DNA of 64,000 bases from Bacteroidota bacterium (lineage in GTDB: Bacteria > Bacteroidota > Ignavibacteria > Kapaibacteriales > HRBIN21), in contig JAUQPL010000001.1 of NCBI GenBank assembly GCA_030550395.1, forward strand, positions 379,795-443,794, written 5' to 3'. Made by a program: the position numbers and the translations under genes. Under the pieces are notes generated by a model. That model was not told the DNA's origin, made no database searches, and was given only the letters and a program-made list of their open reading frames with translations. This document shows, in pieces, positions 19,607 to 28,376 of this stretch; within the stretch, counting starts at the first letter, position 1; each line of letters opens with the position of its first letter.

Positions 19607-20998
19607 ATGGGACGCTGGATTGCTGCATTGGCTGCTGCGGCCCTCCTCTGGGCACAGCAACAGCCTTACATCACTGAACCCGATGCCGACTCTGTCATCA
19701 CAGCCCTCAAAACCATCGATCCCAACATCCTGAAGTACTTTCCCCGCTGGCGTATCTGCGAGCCTAATCTGATGATCCAGCTGCACCAGACCTTCCTACT
19801 GCTTGGCTATCCCGAGGAAAAGTTGGATATGCAGCAGATCACTGTGACTGCGGCTCCCACACGTCGGCAGGGCTCCGAATACGACATCCTGCTCATTGAG
19901 TGCGGCCACGCCAAGATGACAGCCTCAGAAATTGAGGCCAATATTCGCGGACTAGCAACCCTACTGGCAGATCCCCAACGCCGATACTGTTACACGGAGA
20001 TTCCCCCTACCGTACCCCCAACACCGGCACAAGCCGAAATCATCATCAACTTTACCATGCCCACTCACGTAGGACATGCCATCTCGGTTTCTCTCTTCGA
20101 ACAGAGTCTCAAACTTGGACAAACCGGCTTTTGGCTGCGAGCAACTATCGGTGCCGATCCCATTGGATACCCATTCTGGTCAGGGGGCATTGCACGGGTC
20201 CTGTTACAACGTCCCCTTGTCCGAAACACAGATGAGCAGACCCGAAGAGGCATCCCCCATTTGCTGGACGTCCAGCTCGGTGGTGGTTATCGCGTCACTG
20301 GAGGTTTGGACCCGAACTTCCTAAGTGGGATTATCCCCGTACGCAAGCTCAACCTTGCCCCTGGAGGACAATTCGTCGCTGGGGCGGACTTTTACTTCCC
20401 CTTCCATCCTCAAGCTGGAACCCATCTGTATGTAGAACTCCCTTTCAAAGGGATTGACCCCTCCAGCTCCATCAATCCTGCTACATATGCCATCCTTCCG
20501 TTAGATCCTGCCCGTGATCCCCTCCGGAGCTCTGATCCCGGGCTTTCTATTGACCCAGACTATGTCGTCCCCCTGCTCCGCTCTATGGGACAATGGGGAT
20601 TCTTCTACAACTGGTGGTCCGATCCCGAGCGCCCCATCCACCTCCTCCGCCTAGATGTAGGCATCAGCTACGCGGAAATCACAGAAGCAGCCCTCTTACG
20701 TCGGGCCGACAGCACAGTGTCCTTGGTCCACCAGGGAATAGAAGGGTTGCACACGTATAAACCTCGGGAGCTTGGCGATTGGCTCTACTTACGGTTGGAG
20801 TATCGGAACCAGAGTGGTTTTCCCTTTGGGATAGCGTTGCAATATTCCAATCAAATCCTTCTCGGGCGCGCTTATGTCCCCATCATCGGGCGCTGGCTAT
20901 ACGTGGAAGCGAAATACGCTACCCCTCTCCGCCCTGTTCGTCCCTTTGAAACCCGAAACTTCTTCATTCTCTCGCCTCTGCTTCGGATTACCCTCTGA
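19607..20998 (+). CDS. Hypothetical outer-membrane beta-barrel protein
   Basis: Signal peptide MGRWIAALAAAALLWAQQ; amphipathic strands; C-terminal FILSPLLRITL. Confidence 0.6.
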   Translation: MGRWIAALAAAALLWAQQQPYITEPDADSVITALKTIDPNILKYFPRWRICEPNLMIQLHQTFLLLGYPEEKLDMQQITVTAAPTRRQGSEYDILLIECGHAKMTASEIEANIRGLATLLADPQRRYCYTEIPPTVPPTPAQAEIIINFTMPTHVGHAISVSLFEQSLKLGQTGFWLRATIGADPIGYPFWSGGIARVLLQRPLVRNTDEQTRRGIPHLLDVQLGGGYRVTGGLDPNFLSGIIPVRKLNLAPGGQFVAGADFYFPFHPQAGTHLYVELPFKGIDPSSSINPATYAILPLDPARDPLRSSDPGLSIDPDYVVPLLRSMGQWGFFYNWWSDPERPIHLLRLDVGISYAEITEAALLRRADSTVSLVHQGIEGLHTYKPRELGDWLYLRLEYRNQSGFPFGIALQYSNQILLGRAYVPIIGRWLYVEAKYATPLRPVRPFETRNFFILSPLLRITL

Positions 20999-21050
20999 TC
21001 CTTCTGCCAACACTCCCCGACGGGACAACTCTGACTACAAAGATACACCA

Positions 21051-22376
21051 ATGCCTCGGAGATCCCTGCCACTGCACGCTGTAGTGACCATTTTCCTTTG
21101 TGGCAGCACCTTTTACTACGAACTCTCTTCTCAAACCGATACCTCTCAGCTCCAGCGCCGGCTTATCGAGCAAGCCCGAATACAAACCCGGCAGGGAACG
21201 CTCCAACTACGCCTCCACAACGTGGACATTACGCGTTTTCCCGATATCAGCCTCATCGTCGAAGTTCTCGGAGACGGTCCCGATACGCTGTATGCGGAGG
21301 ACTTCACCGTGGTCGAAAACGACCGAACATATCCCGTACTGTCGGTCAGCCGTCTCTCGCCCCATCGGCGGGTTCCCGTAGACTTCGTATTCGCCATAGA
21401 TGTCACCGGGACTATGCAACCGTATATCAACCAGGTCCGGGATAATTTAGAACACTTTACCCGAACTCTCCTTCTCCGTGGCATTGACTACCGTTTAGGG
21501 CTGGTGCTTTTTTCCGACGTCATTGAACGGAGTTATCCCTTCACTGAAGATGTTCATGAATTCCTCCGCTGGATTTCCCGCATCTGGGCAAGCGGAGGCA
21601 TGGACGAAAAGGAAAACGCCCTGGAAGCTATAGCTGAAGCAGCACGATATCCCTTCCGACCCGCTGCTAATCGCGTCATTATCCTCATCACCGATGCCCC
21701 CTACCATCAGAAGGGTGAGAAAGGACACGGACGAACAGAGTTCACAACGCAAAGCATTATTGAGTATCTCCGCGACCGTCAAGTCCGGCTCTTCTGCATC
21801 ACCCGACCCGAGCTCAAGGAATACAAACACATTGCTGAGGCAACCCGCGGCAGCGTCTACGACATCCAGCTTCCTTTCTCCCGTATCCTGGAGCAATACG
21901 CAGCCGAACTCACCAATCTCTGGGTCCTGACGTACCGCACGGGCGAGGAGATTCCCCAGGATTCCGTCCAAGTGGCGATTGTCGATCGCCAGAAGCGGCG
22001 GTTGGTTTACCAGACCATCCCTATCGTCGCCATTGGACGCAAGTTCATTTTGGAACACCTCCTCTTTGCAACCAATGAAGCTACGCTTCCTGACAGTATC
22101 CCGGAACTGGACCTTATCGCTCGTTTCCTTCAACGCCGCCCCGAGGTAGTCATCCGCATTGAAGGACACACAGATAACCGCGGCACCCCTGCTTACAATT
22201 ACCGCCTCTCTCGGCGGCGCTCGGAAAACGTCCGACAATACCTGCTTCGCCGTGGGGTACCGGAACGCCAACTTCAAATTGCTGCCTTCGGTGCCAGTCG
22301 TCCTATCGCAGATAACGAAACTGACTTTGGTCGGAGTTTGAATCGTCGTGTAGAAATCGTCATCGTTCGGAAATAA
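21051..22376 (+). CDS. Secreted VWA-domain protein with C-terminal OmpA-family peptidoglycan-binding domain
   Basis: VDFVFAIDVTGTM (MIDAS) and VIILITDAP in the VWA region; VVIRIEGHTDNRGTPAYNYRLSRRRSENVRQYLLRRGVPERQLQIAAFGASRPIADN OmpA signature. ORF track start 20874 is too early. Confidence 0.85.
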   Translation: MPRRSLPLHAVVTIFLCGSTFYYELSSQTDTSQLQRRLIEQARIQTRQGTLQLRLHNVDITRFPDISLIVEVLGDGPDTLYAEDFTVVENDRTYPVLSVSRLSPHRRVPVDFVFAIDVTGTMQPYINQVRDNLEHFTRTLLLRGIDYRLGLVLFSDVIERSYPFTEDVHEFLRWISRIWASGGMDEKENALEAIAEAARYPFRPAANRVIILITDAPYHQKGEKGHGRTEFTTQSIIEYLRDRQVRLFCITRPELKEYKHIAEATRGSVYDIQLPFSRILEQYAAELTNLWVLTYRTGEEIPQDSVQVAIVDRQKRRLVYQTIPIVAIGRKFILEHLLFATNEATLPDSIPELDLIARFLQRRPEVVIRIEGHTDNRGTPAYNYRLSRRRSENVRQYLLRRGVPERQLQIAAFGASRPIADNETDFGRSLNRRVEIVIVRK

Positions 22377-22899
22377 CCCTGCGACGCCACCACAGCTGTA
22401 ACCCCAGCACCAACAGAGTTGCCACAACGAGCGTATACCCCGTGCTCGCTCCCGCATACTTGAGGACAAACTCCACTGGATTCACATCCATCGGGTGAAC
22501 AAAGAGAGCGAAGTAGACTACATTGTGCACCCCACTTCCGAGAGCTACAACGCTGAGCAGTTTCCCAATAGACATCATCCGCAGGTCATCATTGCCAACG
22601 GGGGCGAAAAAACCAACAACAAAGCCTGCCAATGTCTTTGCGAAGGCACTTAACCCCAAGGCTCCCGGCAGCACAAGATCCATCAGCACACCAATGGCAA
22701 AACCTGCCAACGTCCCCGCTATCTGCCCTTCACGCAGTGCAATCCAAAAGACCAGCAGCAACAGCAAATCGGGAACAATGCCCGCTACAGCTACCAGCGG
22801 CAAGAAGACAATGTGGAGGACAGTACAGCAGAACGCAGCCAAACTGTACCCTACCAGGCGCAGCCATACCTGCACTCCCGGCAATAACGATGGTGCCAT
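22360..22899 (-). CDS. mreD: Rod shape-determining protein MreD
   Basis: Small polytopic protein directly downstream of mreC; LPLVAVAGIVPDLLLLLVFWIALREGQIAGTLAGFAIGVLMDLVLPGALGLSAFAKTLAGF. Confidence 0.85.
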   Translation of the reverse strand: MAPSLLPGVQVWLRLVGYSLAAFCCTVLHIVFLPLVAVAGIVPDLLLLLVFWIALREGQIAGTLAGFAIGVLMDLVLPGALGLSAFAKTLAGFVVGFFAPVGNDDLRMMSIGKLLSVVALGSGVHNVVYFALFVHPMDVNPVEFVLKYAGASTGYTLVVATLLVLGLQLWWRRRVISER

Positions 22900-22902
22900 C
22901 CT

Positions 22903-23751
22903 CTACTCCCTCCCCAGCTTGCGGAGGCGCTGCTCCAAAAGACGCCGCTCCGGATGGGGCACATGCTGGAGCACAGCAACATGCCGCAGGACCTGGTATG
23001 GGATGACTGGCACCACATGGATACGGTAAAAACCACTGGCCGGCTCCCGCTCGACTGCGTAGACCGTACCGACGGGAATATCCGGCGGGAAACGGTCGCT
23101 CGAAGAAGCGGTCAAGACCCTCTCCCCCGCCTGCACAGGGACAGAAGTGGGGATATAGTGCAGCAGAAACCTCCCCACCGTCCCCTCCCACGCCAAAATA
23201 CCCTCCGCCCCCGACTTCTCTAACCGAACGGCAATGCGCACGTCCCGATTCTCCAGCAACTCTACGATGGCATAGTGCGCACTTACATCGAACACCCGAC
23301 CAAGTAAGCCTGCCGTCGTAACCACAGGCATTCCGACTTGGACCCCATCCGCGCTTCCTTTATCCAGGACGGCGTAGTTGCGCAATTGTCCTACCGTCAA
23401 CCCAACAATCTCGGCAGGGATAAATCCATAAGGCACAAGCGCTCGCAAATTGGACAATTGTCGTAGCTGCTCATTCTCCGCCCGCGCCCGCCGCAGTTGT
23501 ATTACTTCCAGCATCAACTCCGTATTCAGCCGATGCAACAGCTCATTTTCCTGACGTAACGCTATCGGATTGGGGAACCCCCCGAACAATGAGTGCATCG
23601 CTCCAACTCCAACAAGCGTCAGGGCTGTCAATCCCCGTAATTGTCTCTCATTATCCAGCTGCATTAGGGCAACGGAAGCCAACAGGAGAGCCAACAGGAT
23701 AAGGTAGGCTCTGACCCGCTGGACAAACACAACCACTCTCTGGAGGAGCAT
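22903..23751 (-). CDS. mreC: Rod shape-determining protein MreC
   Basis: N-terminal TM, coiled coil LLHRLNTELMLEVIQLRRARAENEQLRQL, then NYAVLDKGSADGVQVGMPVVTTAGLLGRVFDVS. Confidence 0.92.
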   Translation of the reverse strand: MLLQRVVVFVQRVRAYLILLALLLASVALMQLDNERQLRGLTALTLVGVGAMHSLFGGFPNPIALRQENELLHRLNTELMLEVIQLRRARAENEQLRQLSNLRALVPYGFIPAEIVGLTVGQLRNYAVLDKGSADGVQVGMPVVTTAGLLGRVFDVSAHYAIVELLENRDVRIAVRLEKSGAEGILAWEGTVGRFLLHYIPTSVPVQAGERVLTASSSDRFPPDIPVGTVYAVEREPASGFYRIHVVPVIPYQVLRHVAVLQHVPHPERRLLEQRLRKLGRE

Positions 23752-23765
23752 GGACAGAACGAGGC

Positions 23766-24617
23766 TCAGCTACTATACCGGTAGAATCCCCAACCCGTCT
23801 TCCGCCCTAACCGTCCGGCTGCGACCATTTTCCTCAGCAACGGACATGGACGATACTTGTCATCCCCCAGTTCCCGATGCAGCACCTCCAGAATCGCCAA
23901 ACACACATCCAAGCCAATCAAGTCTGCTAACGCCAGTGGTCCCATCGGATGGTTCATTCCTAAGCGCATGACCGTATCTATGTCCTCCGCTGACGCAATC
24001 CCTTCCATCAGGCAGTAAATAGCTTCGTTAATCATCGGCATCAGAATCCGATTGGAAACGAACCCAGGATAGTCTTGCACACACACTGGGGTCTTCCCTA
24101 CCCGACGAGCCAGCTCCTCAGTGATCTGGTAAGTCTCGTCACTTGTCGCCAAGCCACGCACGATCTCACAGAGCTGCATAACCGGTACAGGATTGAAAAA
24201 GTGCATCCCTATGAACCGATCCGGACGCTTCGTACTGGCTGCCAGCCATGTAATGGAAATGGAAGAGGTGTTCGTGGCGAAAATAACCTCTGGACGACAG
24301 ACGGCATCCAGTCGTGAGAAGATCTGTCGTTTCAGCTCGGGATGCTCCGGAGCCGCTTCAATAACGAAGTCCGCCTGCTGTGCTGCAGCTTCCAGATCGG
24401 TTCCCCACTGTAGACGCGCCAACGCTGCGTGCTTCTCCTCTTCCGTCAGAATACCTTTCTGTACTTGACGTCCCAAATTCCGTTCAATCGTCTGGCGGGC
24501 CCGCTGTAGCACCTCTTCGGCAACATCCACCAAAAGCACAGAAAAGCCATGTTGGGCAAAGACATGAGCGATACCGCTTCCCATCGTTCCAGCACCAACG
24601 ATGACCACGCGTTCCAT
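23766..24617 (-). CDS. 3-hydroxybutyryl-CoA dehydrogenase
   Basis: [80 protein letters not shown]-type C-terminus. Confidence 0.93.
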   Translation of the reverse strand: MERVVIVGAGTMGSGIAHVFAQHGFSVLLVDVAEEVLQRARQTIERNLGRQVQKGILTEEEKHAALARLQWGTDLEAAAQQADFVIEAAPEHPELKRQIFSRLDAVCRPEVIFATNTSSISITWLAASTKRPDRFIGMHFFNPVPVMQLCEIVRGLATSDETYQITEELARRVGKTPVCVQDYPGFVSNRILMPMINEAIYCLMEGIASAEDIDTVMRLGMNHPMGPLALADLIGLDVCLAILEVLHRELGDDKYRPCPLLRKMVAAGRLGRKTGWGFYRYSS

Positions 24618-24743
24618 AGAGCCTACGACAACCGTTGTTAAACCTCCAGCGCAAAAATACACAGTGCCTTTCCCTCGCCTACAATACAGCCGCTTTAGGA
24701 CACGTCTGCTGTCAGCAGTCTATTCAGTTAAACTCCCGCAGAC

Positions 24744-26066
24744 ATGTCCAGGTTATCTGCGCCAATTCAACAGAAGGAAGGACCCACCGTTGCCATCGTC
24801 ACTTTAGGCTGCAGCAAGAACACAGTAGATTCCGAAAACCTGGCAGGATGCCTGCGTGCTCACGGTGTTGAAATAACGGACGTTGACCACGCAGAGACCC
24901 TTATCCTGAATACTTGTGGCTTCATCGAAGCGGCAAAGCAAGAAAGTATCACCGCAATCATAGAAGCCATTGAGCGTAAGCGCTTGGGGGCTCTTCGCCG
25001 TATCATTGTTGCTGGTTGTCTCTCGGCACGATATGCCGAAGAGCTTCGGCGAGAACTGCCAGAGGTAGACTATTTCCTCGGTCCTGAAGCCTACGAGCCG
25101 ATTGTGCGTATTGTGAAAGGGCACTTCCAATACGAGCTCTTAGGCGAACGCGAGCTCTCTTCGCCCCAGCACTACGCCTATCTGAAGATTGCCGAAGGAT
25201 GCGACCATCCATGCTCGTTTTGCGCTATTCCCCTCATGCGAGGCCGCTACCGCTCACGCCCTATAGAGCATATCCTCAACGAAGCAGAGCGCTTGGCCCA
25301 ACGAGGAGTACGGGAACTCATCCTCATCGCGCAGGACACAACGTATTACGGCGTTGATCTCTACGGCCAGCGCCGCATTGCTGAACTTCTCTCCGCCCTC
25401 AGCCGTATCCCTGGTATTGTGTGGATACGGCTGCTCTACGCATATCCTGCGCACTTTCCCGAGGATCTGCTCGATGTCATGGCGGAATGTCCAACGATTT
25501 GTCGTTACTTGGACCTTCCCCTCCAGCACATCTCCACACCTGTGCTTTCCTCCATGCGACGCGGTGTGACCCGGCGTACAATTGAACGTCTAATCGAAAC
25601 AATCCGCGCCCGAGTACCTGGTATTACACTGCGCACAACCTTTATCGTCGGCTACCCCAATGAAACAGAAGAACGCTTCACCGAACTGTATGAGTTCGTC
25701 CGCCAAGCCCGATTTGAGCGCATGGGTGTGTTTGCCTACTCCCACGAGGAAGGCACAGCAGCGTGGGCACTCGGCGACCCTATCCCTGCCGAGGTAAAGC
25801 AGGAGCGCCTCCGGGCACTTATGGAACTCCAACGCCAAATTTCGTGTGAGCTGAACCGACAAAAAATCGGTTCCACCGAACGTGTAATATTGGATGAGTG
25901 CCTCGCCGAGGGTGAGTACCGTGGACGCACCGAAGGAGACGCTCCAGAGATCGATAACGAGGTCTTCCTCCGTTCAGAACGTCCCCTTGCTATCGGCACG
26001 TTCGTTCCTGTCATGATAGAGGACGCCAGCGACTATGAGCTCTATGGAACGGCTGTGCTCCCATAG
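24744..26066 (+). CDS. rimO: Ribosomal protein S12 methylthiotransferase
   Basis: VAIVTLGCSKNTVDSE; radical-SAM CDHPCSFCAIP; LIAQDTTYYGVDLYG; TRAM-like C-terminus. Confidence 0.95.
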   Translation: MSRLSAPIQQKEGPTVAIVTLGCSKNTVDSENLAGCLRAHGVEITDVDHAETLILNTCGFIEAAKQESITAIIEAIERKRLGALRRIIVAGCLSARYAEELRRELPEVDYFLGPEAYEPIVRIVKGHFQYELLGERELSSPQHYAYLKIAEGCDHPCSFCAIPLMRGRYRSRPIEHILNEAERLAQRGVRELILIAQDTTYYGVDLYGQRRIAELLSALSRIPGIVWIRLLYAYPAHFPEDLLDVMAECPTICRYLDLPLQHISTPVLSSMRRGVTRRTIERLIETIRARVPGITLRTTFIVGYPNETEERFTELYEFVRQARFERMGVFAYSHEEGTAAWALGDPIPAEVKQERLRALMELQRQISCELNRQKIGSTERVILDECLAEGEYRGRTEGDAPEIDNEVFLRSERPLAIGTFVPVMIEDASDYELYGTAVLP

Positions 26067-27303
26067 CTTCCTGCTTGCTTTCCTGCTTGTATCATCCGCC
26101 AGAGCCCAAGATTTGCAACCGTTCATGGATGTCCTCTGCTTTGCCGCCGATGTTCCCGATTCCAACGCACGCCTGGAGGTATGGACAGTGGTCCCCTATG
26201 GAACTCTTACCTTCCGTCCAACTGACACGGCTGGCTTCCGCGGTAGGTATACCCTCAACCTCTCCATTCGGGACACTACGGGAACAGTGCTTCGCCAACA
26301 GCACACCCGACGAGTTCTCTCAGCTGCTACTTACTCCATTGCCCAAGGAGCCACAGCCGCTTTTGACCATGTCCGTATGGTGGAGCACCTGCCTGAGGGC
26401 CCCTACACTATTGCCGTCCTCATCACTGACGAAGCAACAAACCGGGAGTATCGTCTCACCCGTCGGTATAGTGTCCCGAACTACCGCTATCCCGAGTTTG
26501 CCTTAAGCAGTATTGTCCTGGCAAGCAAAATTGAGGAGCGCTCGGGCTCTCCTATTATCACCCCGTTTTTTGCCGAAAATCTGACTCAATTAGGGGAATC
26601 TGCCTTTGCAGTCGTGGAACTCTATGCCAAAGCGTACCGAGAGAGCATGGAAGTGATAGCAGAACTGCTTACTGCACAGGGCAATGTTCTCTCTACCGCT
26701 TCCCGGACAACGGTATCAGCCGTCTGGCCAGGTCGCAGATTGGTCATTCTGCCCCTCACATTCATGGATCTGCCTACAGAAGCGCGGATTCTACGGGTTC
26801 GCCTTCTGTCTGCCGGCTCGCTTGTTGCCCAGAGTGAGCGTTCAGTCCGAGTTGTGTGGAGTTTTTGGGGACGGACCGTAGCAGATTTAGACCAAGCAAT
26901 TCGGCAGCTTCGCTACGTAGCAACGCAAGCACAAATTGATAGCATTCTCACCGCCCCAACTATGGGCGAAAAGCGGAACCGCTTTGAAGCCTTCTGGGCA
27001 GCCTTAGACCCAACACCGGGGACCCTGCGGAACGAGGCGTTTGAGGAATACTACAACCGAATTGCTCAGGCTAACCGCCTCTTCCGCAGCTATACCGAAG
27101 GGTGGCTGACCGATCGGGGCATGGTTTATGTGATCTTCGGTCCCCCAGTCCGACGCGAACAGTTCCAAAGCGACGGACGCCAATATGAACGCTGGATTTA
27201 CAGCGACCGGGAATTCCTCTTCGTTGACTACACAGGTTTTGAGGACTACCGATTGCTTACCCCCTTGCTTCCAGGGACAAAATACCGCTATTCGGGGGCG
27301 TAG
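26044..27303 (+). CDS. GWxTD domain-containing secreted protein
   Basis: FRSYTEGWLTDRGMVYVIFGPPVRREQFQSDGRQYERWIY is the GWxTD signature; signal peptide at the N-terminus. Confidence 0.85.
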   Translation: MERLCSHSFLLAFLLVSSARAQDLQPFMDVLCFAADVPDSNARLEVWTVVPYGTLTFRPTDTAGFRGRYTLNLSIRDTTGTVLRQQHTRRVLSAATYSIAQGATAAFDHVRMVEHLPEGPYTIAVLITDEATNREYRLTRRYSVPNYRYPEFALSSIVLASKIEERSGSPIITPFFAENLTQLGESAFAVVELYAKAYRESMEVIAELLTAQGNVLSTASRTTVSAVWPGRRLVILPLTFMDLPTEARILRVRLLSAGSLVAQSERSVRVVWSFWGRTVADLDQAIRQLRYVATQAQIDSILTAPTMGEKRNRFEAFWAALDPTPGTLRNEAFEEYYNRIAQANRLFRSYTEGWLTDRGMVYVIFGPPVRREQFQSDGRQYERWIYSDREFLFVDYTGFEDYRLLTPLLPGTKYRYSGA

Positions 27304-27306
27304 TCA

Positions 27307-27690
27307 ATGCGTTCTCTCCTGCTTGTTGCTCTCGGAGGTGCACTGGGAAGCTTAGCACGGTATGGGCTCATGGGCGTCGTCTACACACTTTTCGCTGTCC
27401 CACCCCGTTTCCCTGTTGCGACGCTGCTGGTCAACGCACTGGCATGCTTTGCATGGGGGCTCATTACCGGTCTTGTGGAGCAGAAAGGTTGGTTTAGTGC
27501 TTCCAGCCGTCTCTTTCTCATCATCGGCTTCTTGGGTAGCTTCTCCACATATTCCACCTTTGCCGGGGAAACATACATCCTTCTTCGCTCACTGGAGTGG
27601 TGGTTGGCAGCTCTCAACCTTACTGCCCATACGGTTATTGGTCTTGTGGGCGTATGGCTTGGGATGTTTGTTGCCCAAACGCTTGGATGA
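27307..27690 (+). CDS. crcB: Fluoride efflux transporter CrcB
   Basis: LLVALGGALGSLARYGL; P.ATLLVNALACFAWGLITG; IGFLGSFSTYSTFAGET. Confidence 0.92.
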   Translation: MRSLLLVALGGALGSLARYGLMGVVYTLFAVPPRFPVATLLVNALACFAWGLITGLVEQKGWFSASSRLFLIIGFLGSFSTYSTFAGETYILLRSLEWWLAALNLTAHTVIGLVGVWLGMFVAQTLG

Positions 27691-28040
27691 CCATGATACT
27701 TCCAACAGAAGGACACTTGCTACGCATCTTCATTGGCGAGCAGGACCGTTATGAAGGCATGCCACTGTGGGAATGGATCCTCCGCCAAGCTCGTCAGCAA
27801 GGGCTGGCAGGGGCAACCGTTCTGCGGGGAACCGCTGGCTTCGGAGCTCACAGCCGCATCCATACCGCACGCTTGGAACGGCTCTCCGTGGATCTCCCCA
27901 TCGTCATTGAGATTGTGGATACCATCGAGCGAATTGAAGCCTTTCTCCCCCTTATAGACACTGCCATCCCCGAAGGATTAGCAACAATTGAACGGGTTCA
28001 AATCCGCTTCTACCGAGCAGGGAAACAAAGGGACCCATAA
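27687..28040 (+). CDS. DUF190 domain-containing protein
   Basis: ATGA overlap with crcB; RIFIGEQDRYEGMPLWEWILRQARQQGLAGATVLRGTAGFGAHSRIHT is the DUF190 pattern. Confidence 0.85.
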   Translation: MTMILPTEGHLLRIFIGEQDRYEGMPLWEWILRQARQQGLAGATVLRGTAGFGAHSRIHTARLERLSVDLPIVIEIVDTIERIEAFLPLIDTAIPEGLATIERVQIRFYRAGKQRDP

Positions 28041-28174
28041 GACCAGCTTCTCCAACGCTACTGCTGCTGTGAGCGCAAAGCGTTGTAAAAAGCCACCTCT
28101 CGGTCCTCCACCCACAGAGTGCACTCGAATCGGAGCCTATTCCCCGAACCGGCTTCTTTTGCGCTTTGGAATAG

Positions 28175-28248
28175 CGGGGCCGACGAGACTCGAACTCGCG
28201 TCCTCCTGCGTGACAGGCAGGCGCTCTAACCAGCTGAGCTACGGCCCC
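28175..28248 (-). tRNA. tRNA-Asp (anticodon GTC)
   Basis: Reverse complement ggggccgtagctcagctggttagagcgcctgcctGTCacgcaggaggacgcgagttcgagtctcgtcggccccg: full cloverleaf, discriminator G, no encoded CCA. Confidence 0.95.
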
Positions 28249-28255
28249 ACATTTG

Positions 28256-28328
28256 TGGACCCGAGGGGATTTGAACCCCTGACCTCGTGAATGCCATTCA
28301 CGCGCTCTCCCAACTGAGCTACGGGCCC
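28256..28328 (-). tRNA. tRNA-Ala (anticodon GGC)
   Basis: Reverse complement gggcccgtagctcagttgggagagcgcgtgaatGGCattcacgaggtcaggggttcaaatcccctcgggtcca: cloverleaf with the G3:U70 pair diagnostic for Ala. Confidence 0.95.
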
Positions 28329-28376
28329 ATCAGGGGTAATGCAAAATTACAGCAATCACGCCTTCTATTGCCCAGC

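Noticed and set aside
21495-22469. 324-aa antisense ORF opposite the VWA-OmpA gene
   Set aside because: Antisense to a well-supported domain protein; no recognisable domain.
27988-28290. ORF 100 aa ending ..GPTRLELASSCVTGRRSNQLSYGPTFVDPRGFEPLTS
   Set aside because: Translation of the two tRNA genes (Asp, Ala) on the opposite strand; classic spurious ORF.
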